From an uncultured bacterium (lineage in GTDB: Bacteria > Myxococcota_A > Bradymonadia > UBA7976 > VGTA01), in the NCBI GenBank assembly GCA_943788935.1, contig CALSSE010000003.1:338493-402492 (forward strand): 64,000 bases of DNA, given 5' to 3'. Below the pieces are notes generated by a model. That model saw only the letters and a program-made list of their open reading frames with translations, made no database searches and had not been told where the DNA came from. This document shows, piece by piece, positions 16,951 to 26,664 of the stretch. The stretch's first letter is position 1; each line of letters begins with the position of its first letter. The translations under genes were made by a program, and so were the position numbers.

Positions 16951-19900
16951 TTAGTCACAGCTGTCATCTCCAAAGCAAGGCTTAATCTCCCAACGCTCTC
17001 CTCCCGATTTGATGTATTCACCGATTAGGTTAAAAAAGAAGAGACCGACGTCAAAACGCCCTTCATATGAAGAGGCGCACTCCTCCAAACAGGGCTCATC
17101 AGTCTCCTCGCAAGTAGCGCGACAGCGTTCAATATAAATATCTTGGTCAACCCCAGGAAAGTTAAAGCCATGTTGACCCTCCGGGCTTGAGTAGGGGAAG
17201 ATGGCTCCAGAATAGCCTCCCAAAGAGTCTGGTTGCGATAAGCCGGCTCTCAAAGGAGCGTTCAAGCGGGGAATATCTAAAGAAGTCCACACATCCTCTC
17301 CTTCACTGAATAGCTCAACATCAACATGAACTCCATTACCGTCACGATCGGTGTTTCGCTTCAGTGAATGAACCGCTTCAATACTGTATGAATCAATCAG
17401 AACTTGGTTCGCAGAGCGATCATTATGTTCGGGGAGAGGGGTGAGATAGTCGATTAGTCCTGCAGACCTCCCTAGGGTAGCGCCAGAGCTCGCAGGTACA
17501 TTCATATCTCCCATTGTGGTTACGATTAAAGCGTGAGCCCCGGACTCTTGGTCCATATGAGGATAACGGAGCGGTTCACGCAAGAGATGCCGTGAGTAGG
17601 CAGCAGGATCACCCCCGTCGAGGACCAGCTGACCGATGCTTAAAAACCGTCTCAATCCAGGGGTCGCTCGCTTCTCACCAAAACCATCAGCGAGGGCGAC
17701 GAGCGGAGATTTTGAAGGGTATACCTGGCCTAAGAATTGAACCTCTGATTCAAACTTAGTCAGCTGCGCTACTGGGTCTACAGCAGAATCTCTGAGTTCA
17801 CAGCGTAAGGGGCCTCTCTGTGACCACCTGAGCTGAGGTCCACGATAAGCTTTTAAGACGAGCCGGTCTCCTCTATCTCCATCTACGTTAATGCGGAAGC
17901 TACCATCTGCTTGTACATAAGCGCAGAGCTTCTCCCCATTCTCTAGGTTCTCTAAGACGATCGTATCGAAAGCGTTCAATGTCGGTAAGCTACCTAAATC
18001 GCGTCGACCATCATTATTAAGTTCTGGCATGAGAGCATAGACGCGAGTGTCATCTTCTCTAGTTTCTCCCATGATGACCGGGCCCATAACCCTAAGGATC
18101 ACCGCCTCTCTTACCCCTCCTTGTATGGATCTCAATCCGATATCACCGAGCCCTCCACCTCCTGAGATAGGCACCGCTGCCGTAATCTCAGGCTCAACGC
18201 TCGCCACTAATGACGAGATAATCCCGCCGAGTGAGGCCCCGAGGATACTGATCTCAGACTCAGCGCCAATATCCACTATTCCATCAGCGTTAAAGTCACC
18301 GGCGAGTTCAGCCTCCCCATCGTTATTGACGTCATATTCCCATCTCCGTTGCCCATCGAAACTCCTAATTAGCTTGATCAGCTGCATATGATCTAAAACG
18401 CACTGACGCACGACGTCTCTAGTGTGGAATACATAAGAAGACCAATAATCAACCCCAGAGTCTGGGGCTCCATCAAAGTCTTGGTCAAAAGCTCTCCCCT
18501 TATTTGCCGCTGAGAGGAAACCTGAGATTCCATACACACCAGTCAAACGGGTCGCGATCTCTTCCTCTTCTTGATTCAAACCTAGCCCATGAGAGGGACA
18601 ATCGATAGCGATTGAAGCAATACCATGCTCAGCGAGATACCCAGCGAACGCTAATGACTCAAAGCGATTACTTCCATACCCATGGCCGACGATCACTACC
18701 GGCACAGGACCCGGCGCTCTCGTCTCTTCGGTAGGCATCATCAACCAAAACCAAATCTGTTCCGGGCTTACCCCTGTCTCTACATCGAGAGGGACAGTGT
18801 CGAGATTTTGCGGCCAAGATTGCTCATTGAAGGGGATCCACTGAGACACATCTTTAGGGTCAACTCCTAGGGGGGTTCGGTGGTAAAGCTGAGGAGAGAT
18901 GAAGCTACCGATGACGTGGTAATCGACAGATTCTTGCGCCTTGAACTGAACTTCGTATGCACGCGAGTCGGGGTCTTGACCGAGGAGTTGCTGAGCGATT
19001 AAGCGAAAAGGCTGCAACCAATCTCCAGTATACATCACATAAGCGTTCTTGTCTGACCCAAAGCGGTCACCCTCAACATCTCTGAGCATCTCTAGAGTCT
19101 CGACTTTAGCCTTATATCGATCACTCCGGCCGATCGCTCCTTGAATACCATGTCCATAAATCCCCTCACGGACAGCGACCAATTGGCTAGCGATGCTCTG
19201 AGTAGTAAAAGTAAAAGCGAAGGCGATGTCTGACTCGGACAGGCTGTTTGGTAATAATTCAGCGATCCCGCTGAGAGCATCGGTCTGACTCAAATGATGA
19301 TAAGATTCAAACGGAGAGCCGATTGGATTTCCTTCGGTGTCTAAGATACGCCGAGTTAAGACGACCGCATAGGTCGAGCGCTCTCTTAAAGACTCAAGTG
19401 ACCTAACGATGAGGGTGTTCGTCTCTCGTTCATAAAAAGTCATCAAGGCGTCCGCTCGGTGAGCCAGGTTGTCTCTCGCTGGCGACATCCACTCTCCCTT
19501 ATCATCACAGGGAATGTAGTCTAAGTTTGGAGCCCCACAGGGTAAATAGTTGGGGCGATCAAGTACTCCATCAGCGTCGAGGTCCTCGGGTGGGTTAAGG
19601 AGGCCGTCACCGTTGAGGTCCTCTCCTTCATCAAGAACTCCATTACCATTGATGTCCTCTCCTAGATCTAACATACCATCACCATCGAGGTCTTCATCAG
19701 CCTCCTCAAAGATAATCGAGTTAGTCCACCCTCGGGGATCATGCTCCCAATACCCCTCTATCTGCTCTAGGACAACCGGATAATTCCCCTCTCCAAGATC
19801 GAGTCTCATCACCTCACCATAGTGATCTGTTCCTTGAGTGACATCGATAAGGAATATGACGTCATTATCAAGTTCGTAGAGCGGATCTCGGTGACCTTTG

Positions 19901-20256
19901 AGTATGGATAGAGGATCAACCTCTCCAGTGAAAGGAATAGTAATCGGCTGATTCACTCCCCATCCATCGAGCTCATCAACGAGCGCTCTGACCTCTGATT
20001 CTAGCTGAGTAGGAGCGATCATCGAGGCGTTTAATCGACGGGTTGTTGGTGACTTAGGGTCATATCGAGTCGCAATATCATTGGGGAGTGGGATCTCTGG
20101 GAGTGGTCGATGTAAAAAATCCATCTTCACTGTCACTTGACTCTGTGGGACTTCGCTCAGAGGTTCCAGCGTCGATAAACAACCGCTAGCCAAGACTGAA
20201 AAGGTGATCATCACTATATATATTCGCGACCAAACGCAAACGGAGCTGTATTTCAT
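16951..20256 (-). CDS. large alpha/beta-hydrolase-like lipoprotein with Asp-rich repeats
   Basis: A 1101-residue lipoprotein. ATG 20256 is chosen over an in-frame ATG at 20301 because GGAGAGGCGAG precedes it and a signal peptide with lipobox LASGC follows directly. Early in the mature part is PLPNDIATRYDPKSPTTRRLN, shared with the paralogue at 5356. At about residues 180-235 there are four D-x-[DN]-G-[DN]-G-x-[LI] repeats spaced like thrombospondin-3 or EF-hand calcium sites. The hydrolase core has a VVIVGHGYGSNR strand, a SHGLG turn and the elbow GASLGG, next to a GDFNADGIVDIG loop. The C-terminus is Cys-rich (CRATCEETDEPCLEEC). Probable secreted esterase or lipase; substrate unknown. Confidence 0.75.
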   Translation of the reverse strand: MKYSSVCVWSRIYIVMITFSVLASGCLSTLEPLSEVPQSQVTVKMDFLHRPLPEIPLPNDIATRYDPKSPTTRRLNASMIAPTQLESEVRALVDELDGWGVNQPITIPFTGEVDPLSILKGHRDPLYELDNDVIFLIDVTQGTDHYGEVMRLDLGEGNYPVVLEQIEGYWEHDPRGWTNSIIFEEADEDLDGDGMLDLGEDINGNGVLDEGEDLNGDGLLNPPEDLDADGVLDRPNYLPCGAPNLDYIPCDDKGEWMSPARDNLAHRADALMTFYERETNTLIVRSLESLRERSTYAVVLTRRILDTEGNPIGSPFESYHHLSQTDALSGIAELLPNSLSESDIAFAFTFTTQSIASQLVAVREGIYGHGIQGAIGRSDRYKAKVETLEMLRDVEGDRFGSDKNAYVMYTGDWLQPFRLIAQQLLGQDPDSRAYEVQFKAQESVDYHVIGSFISPQLYHRTPLGVDPKDVSQWIPFNEQSWPQNLDTVPLDVETGVSPEQIWFWLMMPTEETRAPGPVPVVIVGHGYGSNRFESLAFAGYLAEHGIASIAIDCPSHGLGLNQEEEEIATRLTGVYGISGFLSAANKGRAFDQDFDGAPDSGVDYWSSYVFHTRDVVRQCVLDHMQLIKLIRSFDGQRRWEYDVNNDGEAELAGDFNADGIVDIGAESEISILGASLGGIISSLVASVEPEITAAVPISGGGGLGDIGLRSIQGGVREAVILRVMGPVIMGETREDDTRVYALMPELNNDGRRDLGSLPTLNAFDTIVLENLENGEKLCAYVQADGSFRINVDGDRGDRLVLKAYRGPQLRWSQRGPLRCELRDSAVDPVAQLTKFESEVQFLGQVYPSKSPLVALADGFGEKRATPGLRRFLSIGQLVLDGGDPAAYSRHLLREPLRYPHMDQESGAHALIVTTMGDMNVPASSGATLGRSAGLIDYLTPLPEHNDRSANQVLIDSYSIEAVHSLKRNTDRDGNGVHVDVELFSEGEDVWTSLDIPRLNAPLRAGLSQPDSLGGYSGAIFPYSSPEGQHGFNFPGVDQDIYIERCRATCEETDEPCLEECASSYEGRFDVGLFFFNLIGEYIKSGGERWEIKPCFGDDSCD

Positions 20257-20449
20257 ATTACTCGCCTCTCCAACAATCCTAAATAGTTGACCAAAGCCCA
20301 CAATCTCTTCCTATCCCCGAAGAGATAAATCACCTCAAAGATATAGGTCTCGAATCAGTGTTCATTTTTTAATTACGATGAACAGTAGCCTATTCTTAGG
20401 TGAAAATCACCCGTTCAGTCTCAAATGAACCTCTACGCCCCCTGTCGTA

Positions 20450-23299
20450 CTAACGCTCTTGTGGTTTATCGACAGACTTTTGAGCGCTCTGTTCACCTAA
20501 CTTCGCTTTCTTTTTTTTATATTCTTCGGGAGGAGGGGGCTTGATGAGAGTAGTGATTAGCTTGGAGAGCTGTTCAAAGTCTGTCTGAACCGTTAACTTG
20601 TTCGATTTGATCGCCACACATCGCTTTGTGATAGATCCCCATTGACTCTTGGGTATCGCAGTTGGAGGCGCCTCGCTCCCCTCGCCTCGCCCATGCGTAT
20701 AACGCTCAGCGCGCCATCCCTCTCCGTTCTCTCGCCACCATCGCCATAACCCCTCTCGCTTACCTCCTTGATAATGACCGACCACTCTCAGTCGACAATC
20801 CGAGTGCCAGCTAAGCCATATCCCACTTCTTCTCCACAATGGAGATACAGGCAGTTGATCAACGACTAATGAGAGACCGCTCTTGATACTAGCTTTGTCT
20901 GTGGCTTTGTCTGTGGCTTTGTCTGTGGCTTTGTCTGTGGCTTTGTCTGTGGCTTTGTCTGTGGCTTTGTCTGTGGCTTTGTCTGTAGAGACCGTAAATA
21001 TACCCGTTTGAGATAAGCTCCCCGTTCTATCCCACCATGACCATAGCCCTGCCCTCTGTCCTTGTCGGTAAATACCCCGACTCTCAACCTCTCCGCTGAG
21101 GTGATAAGTGACCCACTCGCCTCGTTCATGTCCTCGCTCATCGAACCGACCTTCATATTGTAGTTGGCCACTCGGATAGTAACCACGCCATACACCGATT
21201 CTCATTCCATGGTCATATTCACCATTAAGGGTGAGTTTACCTTGTCGATTATATTCACTCCATAAACCATGAGCGCTGTCTTCTTCAAAGTTCCCTTCGC
21301 GCTCTAGCTCTCCGTTGGGATGCCACCAGCGCCACGCGCCTACTTTGACAACTTCTTTACCAGCATCAGCGCTTACTCTACATACATTACACCCCGCGCG
21401 ACGCTCTTTGAGGTTCGCCTCCCATTGCCCACTGAGAGCGGAGCATTGGGCTTGATCAACATCATCAGATGTGCCCGCTGTATATTCTACATCGCGCCAC
21501 TTACTCCCTGAATACCAATGCTGTTGCCATTTCCCTTCTTTCTTGTCTTTAGAATATCCGCCTTCAGCAGAGACTACCCCGTTGTTATGAAACTCTCTCC
21601 ACACTCCCGTGCGTCTGTTATTCTTAAACTCTCCCTCTACTTTAGGGGAAGATAGCCAATGCCACTCTCTCCAAGGACCGGATCGAGCACTATCAACGAA
21701 CCCTGCCTCTACAGCGACTTGACCATTGGTGTAATAAAACTTCCATAACCCTTGACGAGCGTTCATCGCGAAGGTCCCTCTCGCTTCAGGCGACCCATCA
21801 CGATAAAACCGCTGATATAGACCTTCTCTCATCCCCGATTGGCTATATGTCAGTTCACTCTCAAGAGCGCCATGATCATAATAAGACTTCCATTGGCCTA
21901 CCTTAAGTCCTAAGAGCCAGCGTCCCCGCTCTTCAATCTCTCCTGTATGATGGTATGAAGTCCACTCTCCTGTCCCTTGAGTGATGATACTCGCTGGTCC
22001 CATTGGCTTACCCGCTCGGTCAGTAAAGAGGTATTCTCCCTCCGGGCGACCATTAACCGTTTGCCCTCTCACTAAGCTCTCACCGGTCGGGTGATAGACT
22101 TTTATCTCTCCGATATTCTCTCCCTTTAGATTGTATGGTTCACGGCGCTTGAGTTTACCGTTCGGGTAATAGGATTTAACGACGATGATCGTGTCACCCT
22201 TCAGGAATGATCCCATCGAATTGCGAGTACAAGACTCTGTGCGCTCTTTATAGTCTACTTCCCACTCTCCCCCCTCTTTGGCACACGCTAGCTCATCCTC
22301 TCCCTGCCGGACTCCATCAATATAGTCAACATTTCGCCACTCTTGGCCGGTATGCAGCCATTCTCTCCATCGTCCAACCTCACGACCCGACTTCATCTCC
22401 CCCTCTCTGATCTTATTCCCCTCCTGATGATAATATGACCATTTTCCCTGCTGTTCGCCCGCTACATAACTTCCCTTCTGAGCTTCTCCCGTGGGATAGC
22501 GAATGATCCATGGACCATGCTTCACTCCCTCTCTATATGCCCCTCTTTGAGCTGAAATACATTGACTAACATACCACTCAAAAGCAGGGCCATGTCGCTG
22601 GTCTTCTCTAAACATCTCAGCCACGTTAAGCTGTCCCCCCGGCCCCCATTTCCTATGATAGCCATCCTTTTTCCCCTCTTTATAAGTCAACAGCTCAATG
22701 GCTTTGCCTTCAAGGCTAAAACCCCACATCTCTCCATGTGCTAGATTCGCCTTAAAATGGATAATTCCTTGAATAAACAATCCCTCTTGTAATACCCAAC
22801 GTCCCTCTTTCTTCCCTCGACGAATACATCCTTTAAGCCCTCCTCCCATTTCTGTCCAACGCCCTTTAATAGCTTTACATTTGGCTCGGTCTTCTCGCTG
22901 ACTATCTTTTGTATAAAGATCTGTGAGTAAGGGCGCCCTGCCTCCAATGTCTTCAGCGGTCGGCAAAGGAGGTTCCTCTCTCTCTTGAGTGACCTTGACG
23001 TGGCTAAGTTCTGGCTCCTCTTTTGATTCTGTGGTTGGCTTCTCTCGTTGATCAGCCTCGTCAGTTTGAAGAGGTGATTTTGATGGAGGAGCAGGCATCA
23101 CCTCTTGCGCTCTCGCTGAGTGCCATGTCATCGCTGAGAGAGCCCCAACGCTCATTAAGGTCATAAGAGCTAACTGTTGACGCAAATGAGGTCGACTTCG
23201 TCGATGATAAACACCGCTACTATCTAGTCCATTACCTCCTATGAATAGACCGTTTGACTCATCTTCACGATCAACATTTATAATATTTATATGGCTCAT
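20450..23299 (-). CDS. exported MORN-repeat-variant protein
   Basis: A 949-residue protein with GGAG a few bases before the ATG. A basic N-terminal region of about 40 residues leads to a hydrophobic segment (QQLALMTLMSVGALSAMTW) and an SARAQE cleavage-like site, so it is probably exported. Most of the chain is a long series of roughly 22-residue units of the type G.W..YY..G.....G.....R.G.W, the MORN-variant (YwqK-like) repeat. Three units are interrupted by similar Cys-bearing inserts (for example CKAIKGRW and CSALSGQW). Residues about 772-803 are a Thr-Asp-Lys-Ala repeat encoded by the 12-base array at 20892-20987. Function unknown; such proteins usually act as binding scaffolds. Confidence 0.75.
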   Translation of the reverse strand: MSHINIINVDREDESNGLFIGGNGLDSSGVYHRRSRPHLRQQLALMTLMSVGALSAMTWHSARAQEVMPAPPSKSPLQTDEADQREKPTTESKEEPELSHVKVTQEREEPPLPTAEDIGGRAPLLTDLYTKDSQREDRAKCKAIKGRWTEMGGGLKGCIRRGKKEGRWVLQEGLFIQGIIHFKANLAHGEMWGFSLEGKAIELLTYKEGKKDGYHRKWGPGGQLNVAEMFREDQRHGPAFEWYVSQCISAQRGAYREGVKHGPWIIRYPTGEAQKGSYVAGEQQGKWSYYHQEGNKIREGEMKSGREVGRWREWLHTGQEWRNVDYIDGVRQGEDELACAKEGGEWEVDYKERTESCTRNSMGSFLKGDTIIVVKSYYPNGKLKRREPYNLKGENIGEIKVYHPTGESLVRGQTVNGRPEGEYLFTDRAGKPMGPASIITQGTGEWTSYHHTGEIEERGRWLLGLKVGQWKSYYDHGALESELTYSQSGMREGLYQRFYRDGSPEARGTFAMNARQGLWKFYYTNGQVAVEAGFVDSARSGPWREWHWLSSPKVEGEFKNNRRTGVWREFHNNGVVSAEGGYSKDKKEGKWQQHWYSGSKWRDVEYTAGTSDDVDQAQCSALSGQWEANLKERRAGCNVCRVSADAGKEVVKVGAWRWWHPNGELEREGNFEEDSAHGLWSEYNRQGKLTLNGEYDHGMRIGVWRGYYPSGQLQYEGRFDERGHERGEWVTYHLSGEVESRGIYRQGQRAGLWSWWDRTGSLSQTGIFTVSTDKATDKATDKATDKATDKATDKATDKATDKASIKSGLSLVVDQLPVSPLWRRSGIWLSWHSDCRLRVVGHYQGGKREGLWRWWRENGEGWRAERYTHGRGEGSEAPPTAIPKSQWGSITKRCVAIKSNKLTVQTDFEQLSKLITTLIKPPPPEEYKKKKAKLGEQSAQKSVDKPQER
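20892..20987 (-). repeat. 12-base tandem repeat, eight units, encoding TDKA
   Basis: Seven exact copies and one nearly exact copy of gctttgtctgtg on the plus strand; on the coding minus strand they give Thr-Asp-Lys-Ala. The exactness suggests recent expansion. Confidence 0.95.
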
Positions 23300-23353
23300 C
23301 TATCACTCCTCGAGATCTGCTCGTTCGCTCTTAGAATCGCTTCAAGACCTCAG

Positions 23354-25525
23354 TTAATAGAGGCTCTCAACTGCGTCCTCTGCTTTCAGTTGACGGATAT
23401 TTCCATCGAGAGTGTCCATCTCTCGCTGAGTGAGCTCAACTTGTGGAGAGAACAGCTCTCGATGAGCTCGGTCGATCACTCGATAGACCGGATTCACTTC
23501 TAAAGGACGTCGCCATTGATCTCGCTGATGAGCTTTCTGAGTCTCTGCTTGTTCTTCGTCGCTATCTTTAGCTCTCTCTAGATCTTGTGGCCTACCCTGC
23601 AGAGCTCTCCGTTTATGCTTTACTTTTTCTCTCTCAGCCTCGGTATCAATCAGAGTCTCCGCGCAGCGATAACGGTTACCCCTCTGATTAACTAAACATA
23701 TTTCGAGGGTTCGTGCATCTTCGATGACTTGTAATGTCAGCTCAGCGGTGTCATCAAAGATGAATCGAGGAGACTGGGCGATCGCTTCAACGACCTTAGC
23801 GCTCAGAGCTCCTGCAGAAGAGCTCACTTGGACGGGTATTTTAAGGTTCAATATCCTCAAGGGGAGAGGATATTCTCGAAGGAGGAGATGAAGGTCTTCG
23901 TCCAAACGAGCTTGACCATTAAGTCTAGAGCGGATCGACCAGCGGAGCGCGAGGAGTCGATAACGGTAGAGCTTGGCTTCTTTAGGGACAACACTCAACG
24001 CTCGCTCAACAAGTCCTAACGCCGATTCATCTCTCCCCTCTCGCCAGTGAAGCTCAGCTTCAAAACCATCAAGATAAGCGTGGGCGATCTCTTGCAACTC
24101 ACTCTCTTCTTCCGAACGCGCTTGGTCGATAGCGACCCTAACCACCCCCCCTCCCAATATGTGAACCAAAGAAGCGCTATACCAAGGCATGACACTACTA
24201 AAGTAGGGTCTTATTAAATCGATAATGTTGACATTGTGAGTCGCGAAACGGATCACTTGCCGCTTCACTCTCCAATGCCGCCAAGCCTCAAGCAAACGCT
24301 CAGGTTGACCTCTTAACCATCCCCAAACCCCACGGACTGCCCGCCGCTCTTCAGAGGCGACTCGCTCTCCCTCCAAGAGCGACCAGTAGAGCATATATGC
24401 TTCAAGGTTCAGCATTTCCTCCGAAGCGCTATCAGAGCCAGCTGCTCGGTCTGGATAAGTGACCACATCGTAGATTTCTTTAAGCCCTCGTCGCCATACA
24501 CCTAGACCATACATCAGCTCAGCTCGGCGAGCTTTGACTCTCATATGACTCTGCATCCACTCTATTGCCGTTCGCGGAGCCCATGAACTGAGGGCTGAGA
24601 TGCTCTTTTGAAATTCTCCACGAATCAGGTAAGTCGCAGAGCCCTGAATATAAGGAGAGCTTGAGCAATCTTTGTCTTCAGCAGTGAGCGCGATACGATT
24701 AAAGCGCTCCTCTTCATCAAATTTAAAGCATTGACGAGAAGCGAGGCCCATATTAAGCGCGATGACACATGATTGCTTACGAGCATCGATATGACCCTTC
24801 ATTCCCCATTCGTAGCTAGCGACTCGATTACGCGCTTCACACTCTACTGCCATTAAACCGTTGAAGGCGCGACTTCGAACAAAAGAATTATCGCTCTGAA
24901 TCTGCTTTAGACCGATCTCTCTAGCCTCTTCAAAGCGTCCTAACTTGACGAGAGGCCAAATCTTAAGTTCGTCCTTGGGCGGTTGATAAATGAGATCATA
25001 GCGGTCTAACGCCTTCAGTTGAGCGTATCGACGATCCATATCTCCTAAAATGAAGCTCTCCCGAATCAATAAGTCTTTATGCAGCTGTTGAGCCTCTATC
25101 TCACTAGGGAGAGGCCCACATTGCTCCACTAGCCATCGGGTGGCCTCTCTAATCCAAAAGAGGGATTTCGGAAAATTCCCCTCTGACTCTTCATACACTT
25201 GAGCGAGTACAAAAGCTGCCAAGATCGGTTTATCTTGTTCTTTTAAAGCCTTCTCTGCCAGAGTTCTCGCTCGATTCCTCTTCTGCGTGTAGAAGGCAAC
25301 CTTCGCCTCTCTCTCTACGGTGCTTAGCTTAAGGCATCCCCCAGCTCCTCCCTTAGAGCTCTCATTGAAGGAGCTTGGACGGGCCGCTTGACTCGGCTGA
25401 GCCTCTCCTCTACGGAAACGAGATAGAGGACCTCCAAGAAGGAGAGCGACCCCTGCTAAATATAAAACGATTCTGCATGAGTGTGGACTCCACAGAGAGA
25501 TCTTTCGCTGAGACAACAAAAACAT
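23354..25525 (-). CDS. TPR-like membrane-anchored protein in the MoxR operon
   Basis: A 723-residue protein from ATG 25525; an earlier in-frame start at 25588 would overlap the MoxR gene by 53 bases and is less likely. One hydrophobic segment near residues 19-35 (VLYLAGVALLLGG) acts as signal or anchor. Much of the rest is alpha-helical with repeated Ala/Leu/Tyr spacing typical of tetratricopeptide-like solenoids (for example KALKEQDKPILAAFVLAQVYEE). I recognise no catalytic motif. It lies 10 bases after the MoxR stop, so it is almost certainly co-transcribed with MoxR and probably with the TgpA-like gene before it. It takes the place where MoxR loci often carry a TPR or VWA-TPR protein. Confidence 0.65.
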   Translation of the reverse strand: MFLLSQRKISLWSPHSCRIVLYLAGVALLLGGPLSRFRRGEAQPSQAARPSSFNESSKGGAGGCLKLSTVEREAKVAFYTQKRNRARTLAEKALKEQDKPILAAFVLAQVYEESEGNFPKSLFWIREATRWLVEQCGPLPSEIEAQQLHKDLLIRESFILGDMDRRYAQLKALDRYDLIYQPPKDELKIWPLVKLGRFEEAREIGLKQIQSDNSFVRSRAFNGLMAVECEARNRVASYEWGMKGHIDARKQSCVIALNMGLASRQCFKFDEEERFNRIALTAEDKDCSSSPYIQGSATYLIRGEFQKSISALSSWAPRTAIEWMQSHMRVKARRAELMYGLGVWRRGLKEIYDVVTYPDRAAGSDSASEEMLNLEAYMLYWSLLEGERVASEERRAVRGVWGWLRGQPERLLEAWRHWRVKRQVIRFATHNVNIIDLIRPYFSSVMPWYSASLVHILGGGVVRVAIDQARSEEESELQEIAHAYLDGFEAELHWREGRDESALGLVERALSVVPKEAKLYRYRLLALRWSIRSRLNGQARLDEDLHLLLREYPLPLRILNLKIPVQVSSSAGALSAKVVEAIAQSPRFIFDDTAELTLQVIEDARTLEICLVNQRGNRYRCAETLIDTEAEREKVKHKRRALQGRPQDLERAKDSDEEQAETQKAHQRDQWRRPLEVNPVYRVIDRAHRELFSPQVELTQREMDTLDGNIRQLKAEDAVESLY

Positions 25526-25535
25526 GTAAACTCGC

Positions 25536-26564
25536 CTAAGCTCGCGTAGTCGATCGAGAGAGCTCCTCAAGCGGCCCTTGGAGAGCATCAGAGATTAAAG
25601 CATTGACGTCCCTTACTCCAGGGATCACGGTCAGCCGGTGCCCAAAGATGTATGGAGCTAAATAACTGATATCATCTGAGCTGACATAATCCCGATCACA
25701 GAGTAACGCTCTCGCTTGTAGTGCAGGGATCGCTTGGACCAATGATCGAGTCGATACTCCTTGCAGACACCTCTTATCACTGCGAAGAGCCGCTGCAAAA
25801 TCAACGAGACAGCTCTTCACCGACTCATGGATAAAGACTTGGTGCCTAATCGCCTCTCGGGCTGAGATGACCTCATCTCTATTCACCATCTCAAGATCTT
25901 GTCTCTCTCTAGGGATGCCCCAAGCATTGAGTACTTCTAGCTCTGATGTTCGATCTATGTGATCCATTTTCACTTTGAATAAGAACCGATCGAGCTGAGC
26001 GACTGGCAGCGGGTAAGTGCCTACGCTATCGAGTGGGTTTTGGGTCGCGATGACGAAGAAGAGCTTATCTAGCTGATAGGTTTGATTATCGACAGTGACT
26101 TGCCCTTCTGCCATACACTCCAACATCGCCGATTGTACTTTTGGTGAAGTTCGATTGATCTCATCGACCAATAATACAAAGCTAAATACGGGACCTGGTC
26201 GGAAATAGAAATCATTCCTTTGTCCATCAAAGACCATCACTCCAGTGATGTCAGAGGGAAGCATATCAGGTGTAAATTGGACACGACGAAAGGGTGCTTT
26301 GATCAGAGCTGTACTCGCTGCATCACTCTCACCCTGTGTACTGAGACTAATCGACTCTCCTAAAGATTTCGCGAGAGTAGTCTTCCCAGAGCCAGGGTAA
26401 TCTTCTAGCAACATATGACCACCGCTCAGAAGCGAGATCAACGCTAGCTCTATGACCTCATCACGACCCATCACATCATAGGCCATGCGTTGCCGGATGA
26501 CATTCGCCACACGCTGCGCCTCACGTAACTCGCTCTCAAGTAAACTGCTCTCAAGTGTAGACAT
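25536..26564 (-). CDS. MoxR-family AAA+ ATPase
   Basis: A 342-residue ATPase from the ATG at 26564, which has GAGG six bases upstream; the longer form from 26591 lacks this. Walker A is DYPGSGKT (about residues 55-62), Walker B is FVLLVDEINRTSPK, and sensor 1 is FVIATQNP, all typical of MoxR. MoxR proteins act as chaperone-like ATPases that activate partner proteins, often with VWA or DUF58 proteins and a TgpA-like transglutaminase. Here the TgpA-like gene is about 100 bases upstream and a TPR-like gene is 10 bases downstream. No DUF58 or VWA gene is visible. Confidence 0.93.
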   Translation of the reverse strand: MSTLESSLLESELREAQRVANVIRQRMAYDVMGRDEVIELALISLLSGGHMLLEDYPGSGKTTLAKSLGESISLSTQGESDAASTALIKAPFRRVQFTPDMLPSDITGVMVFDGQRNDFYFRPGPVFSFVLLVDEINRTSPKVQSAMLECMAEGQVTVDNQTYQLDKLFFVIATQNPLDSVGTYPLPVAQLDRFLFKVKMDHIDRTSELEVLNAWGIPRERQDLEMVNRDEVISAREAIRHQVFIHESVKSCLVDFAAALRSDKRCLQGVSTRSLVQAIPALQARALLCDRDYVSSDDISYLAPYIFGHRLTVIPGVRDVNALISDALQGPLEELSRSTTRA

Positions 26565-26664
26565 GTTCGACCTCTCTAGCGAACTCACCAAGGGTGATCA
26601 CTAGCCTGTATTTTAGATGTAGATAAAAGGATGTAGTGTTTGTTTTATGTAGGAATGACTCTAG

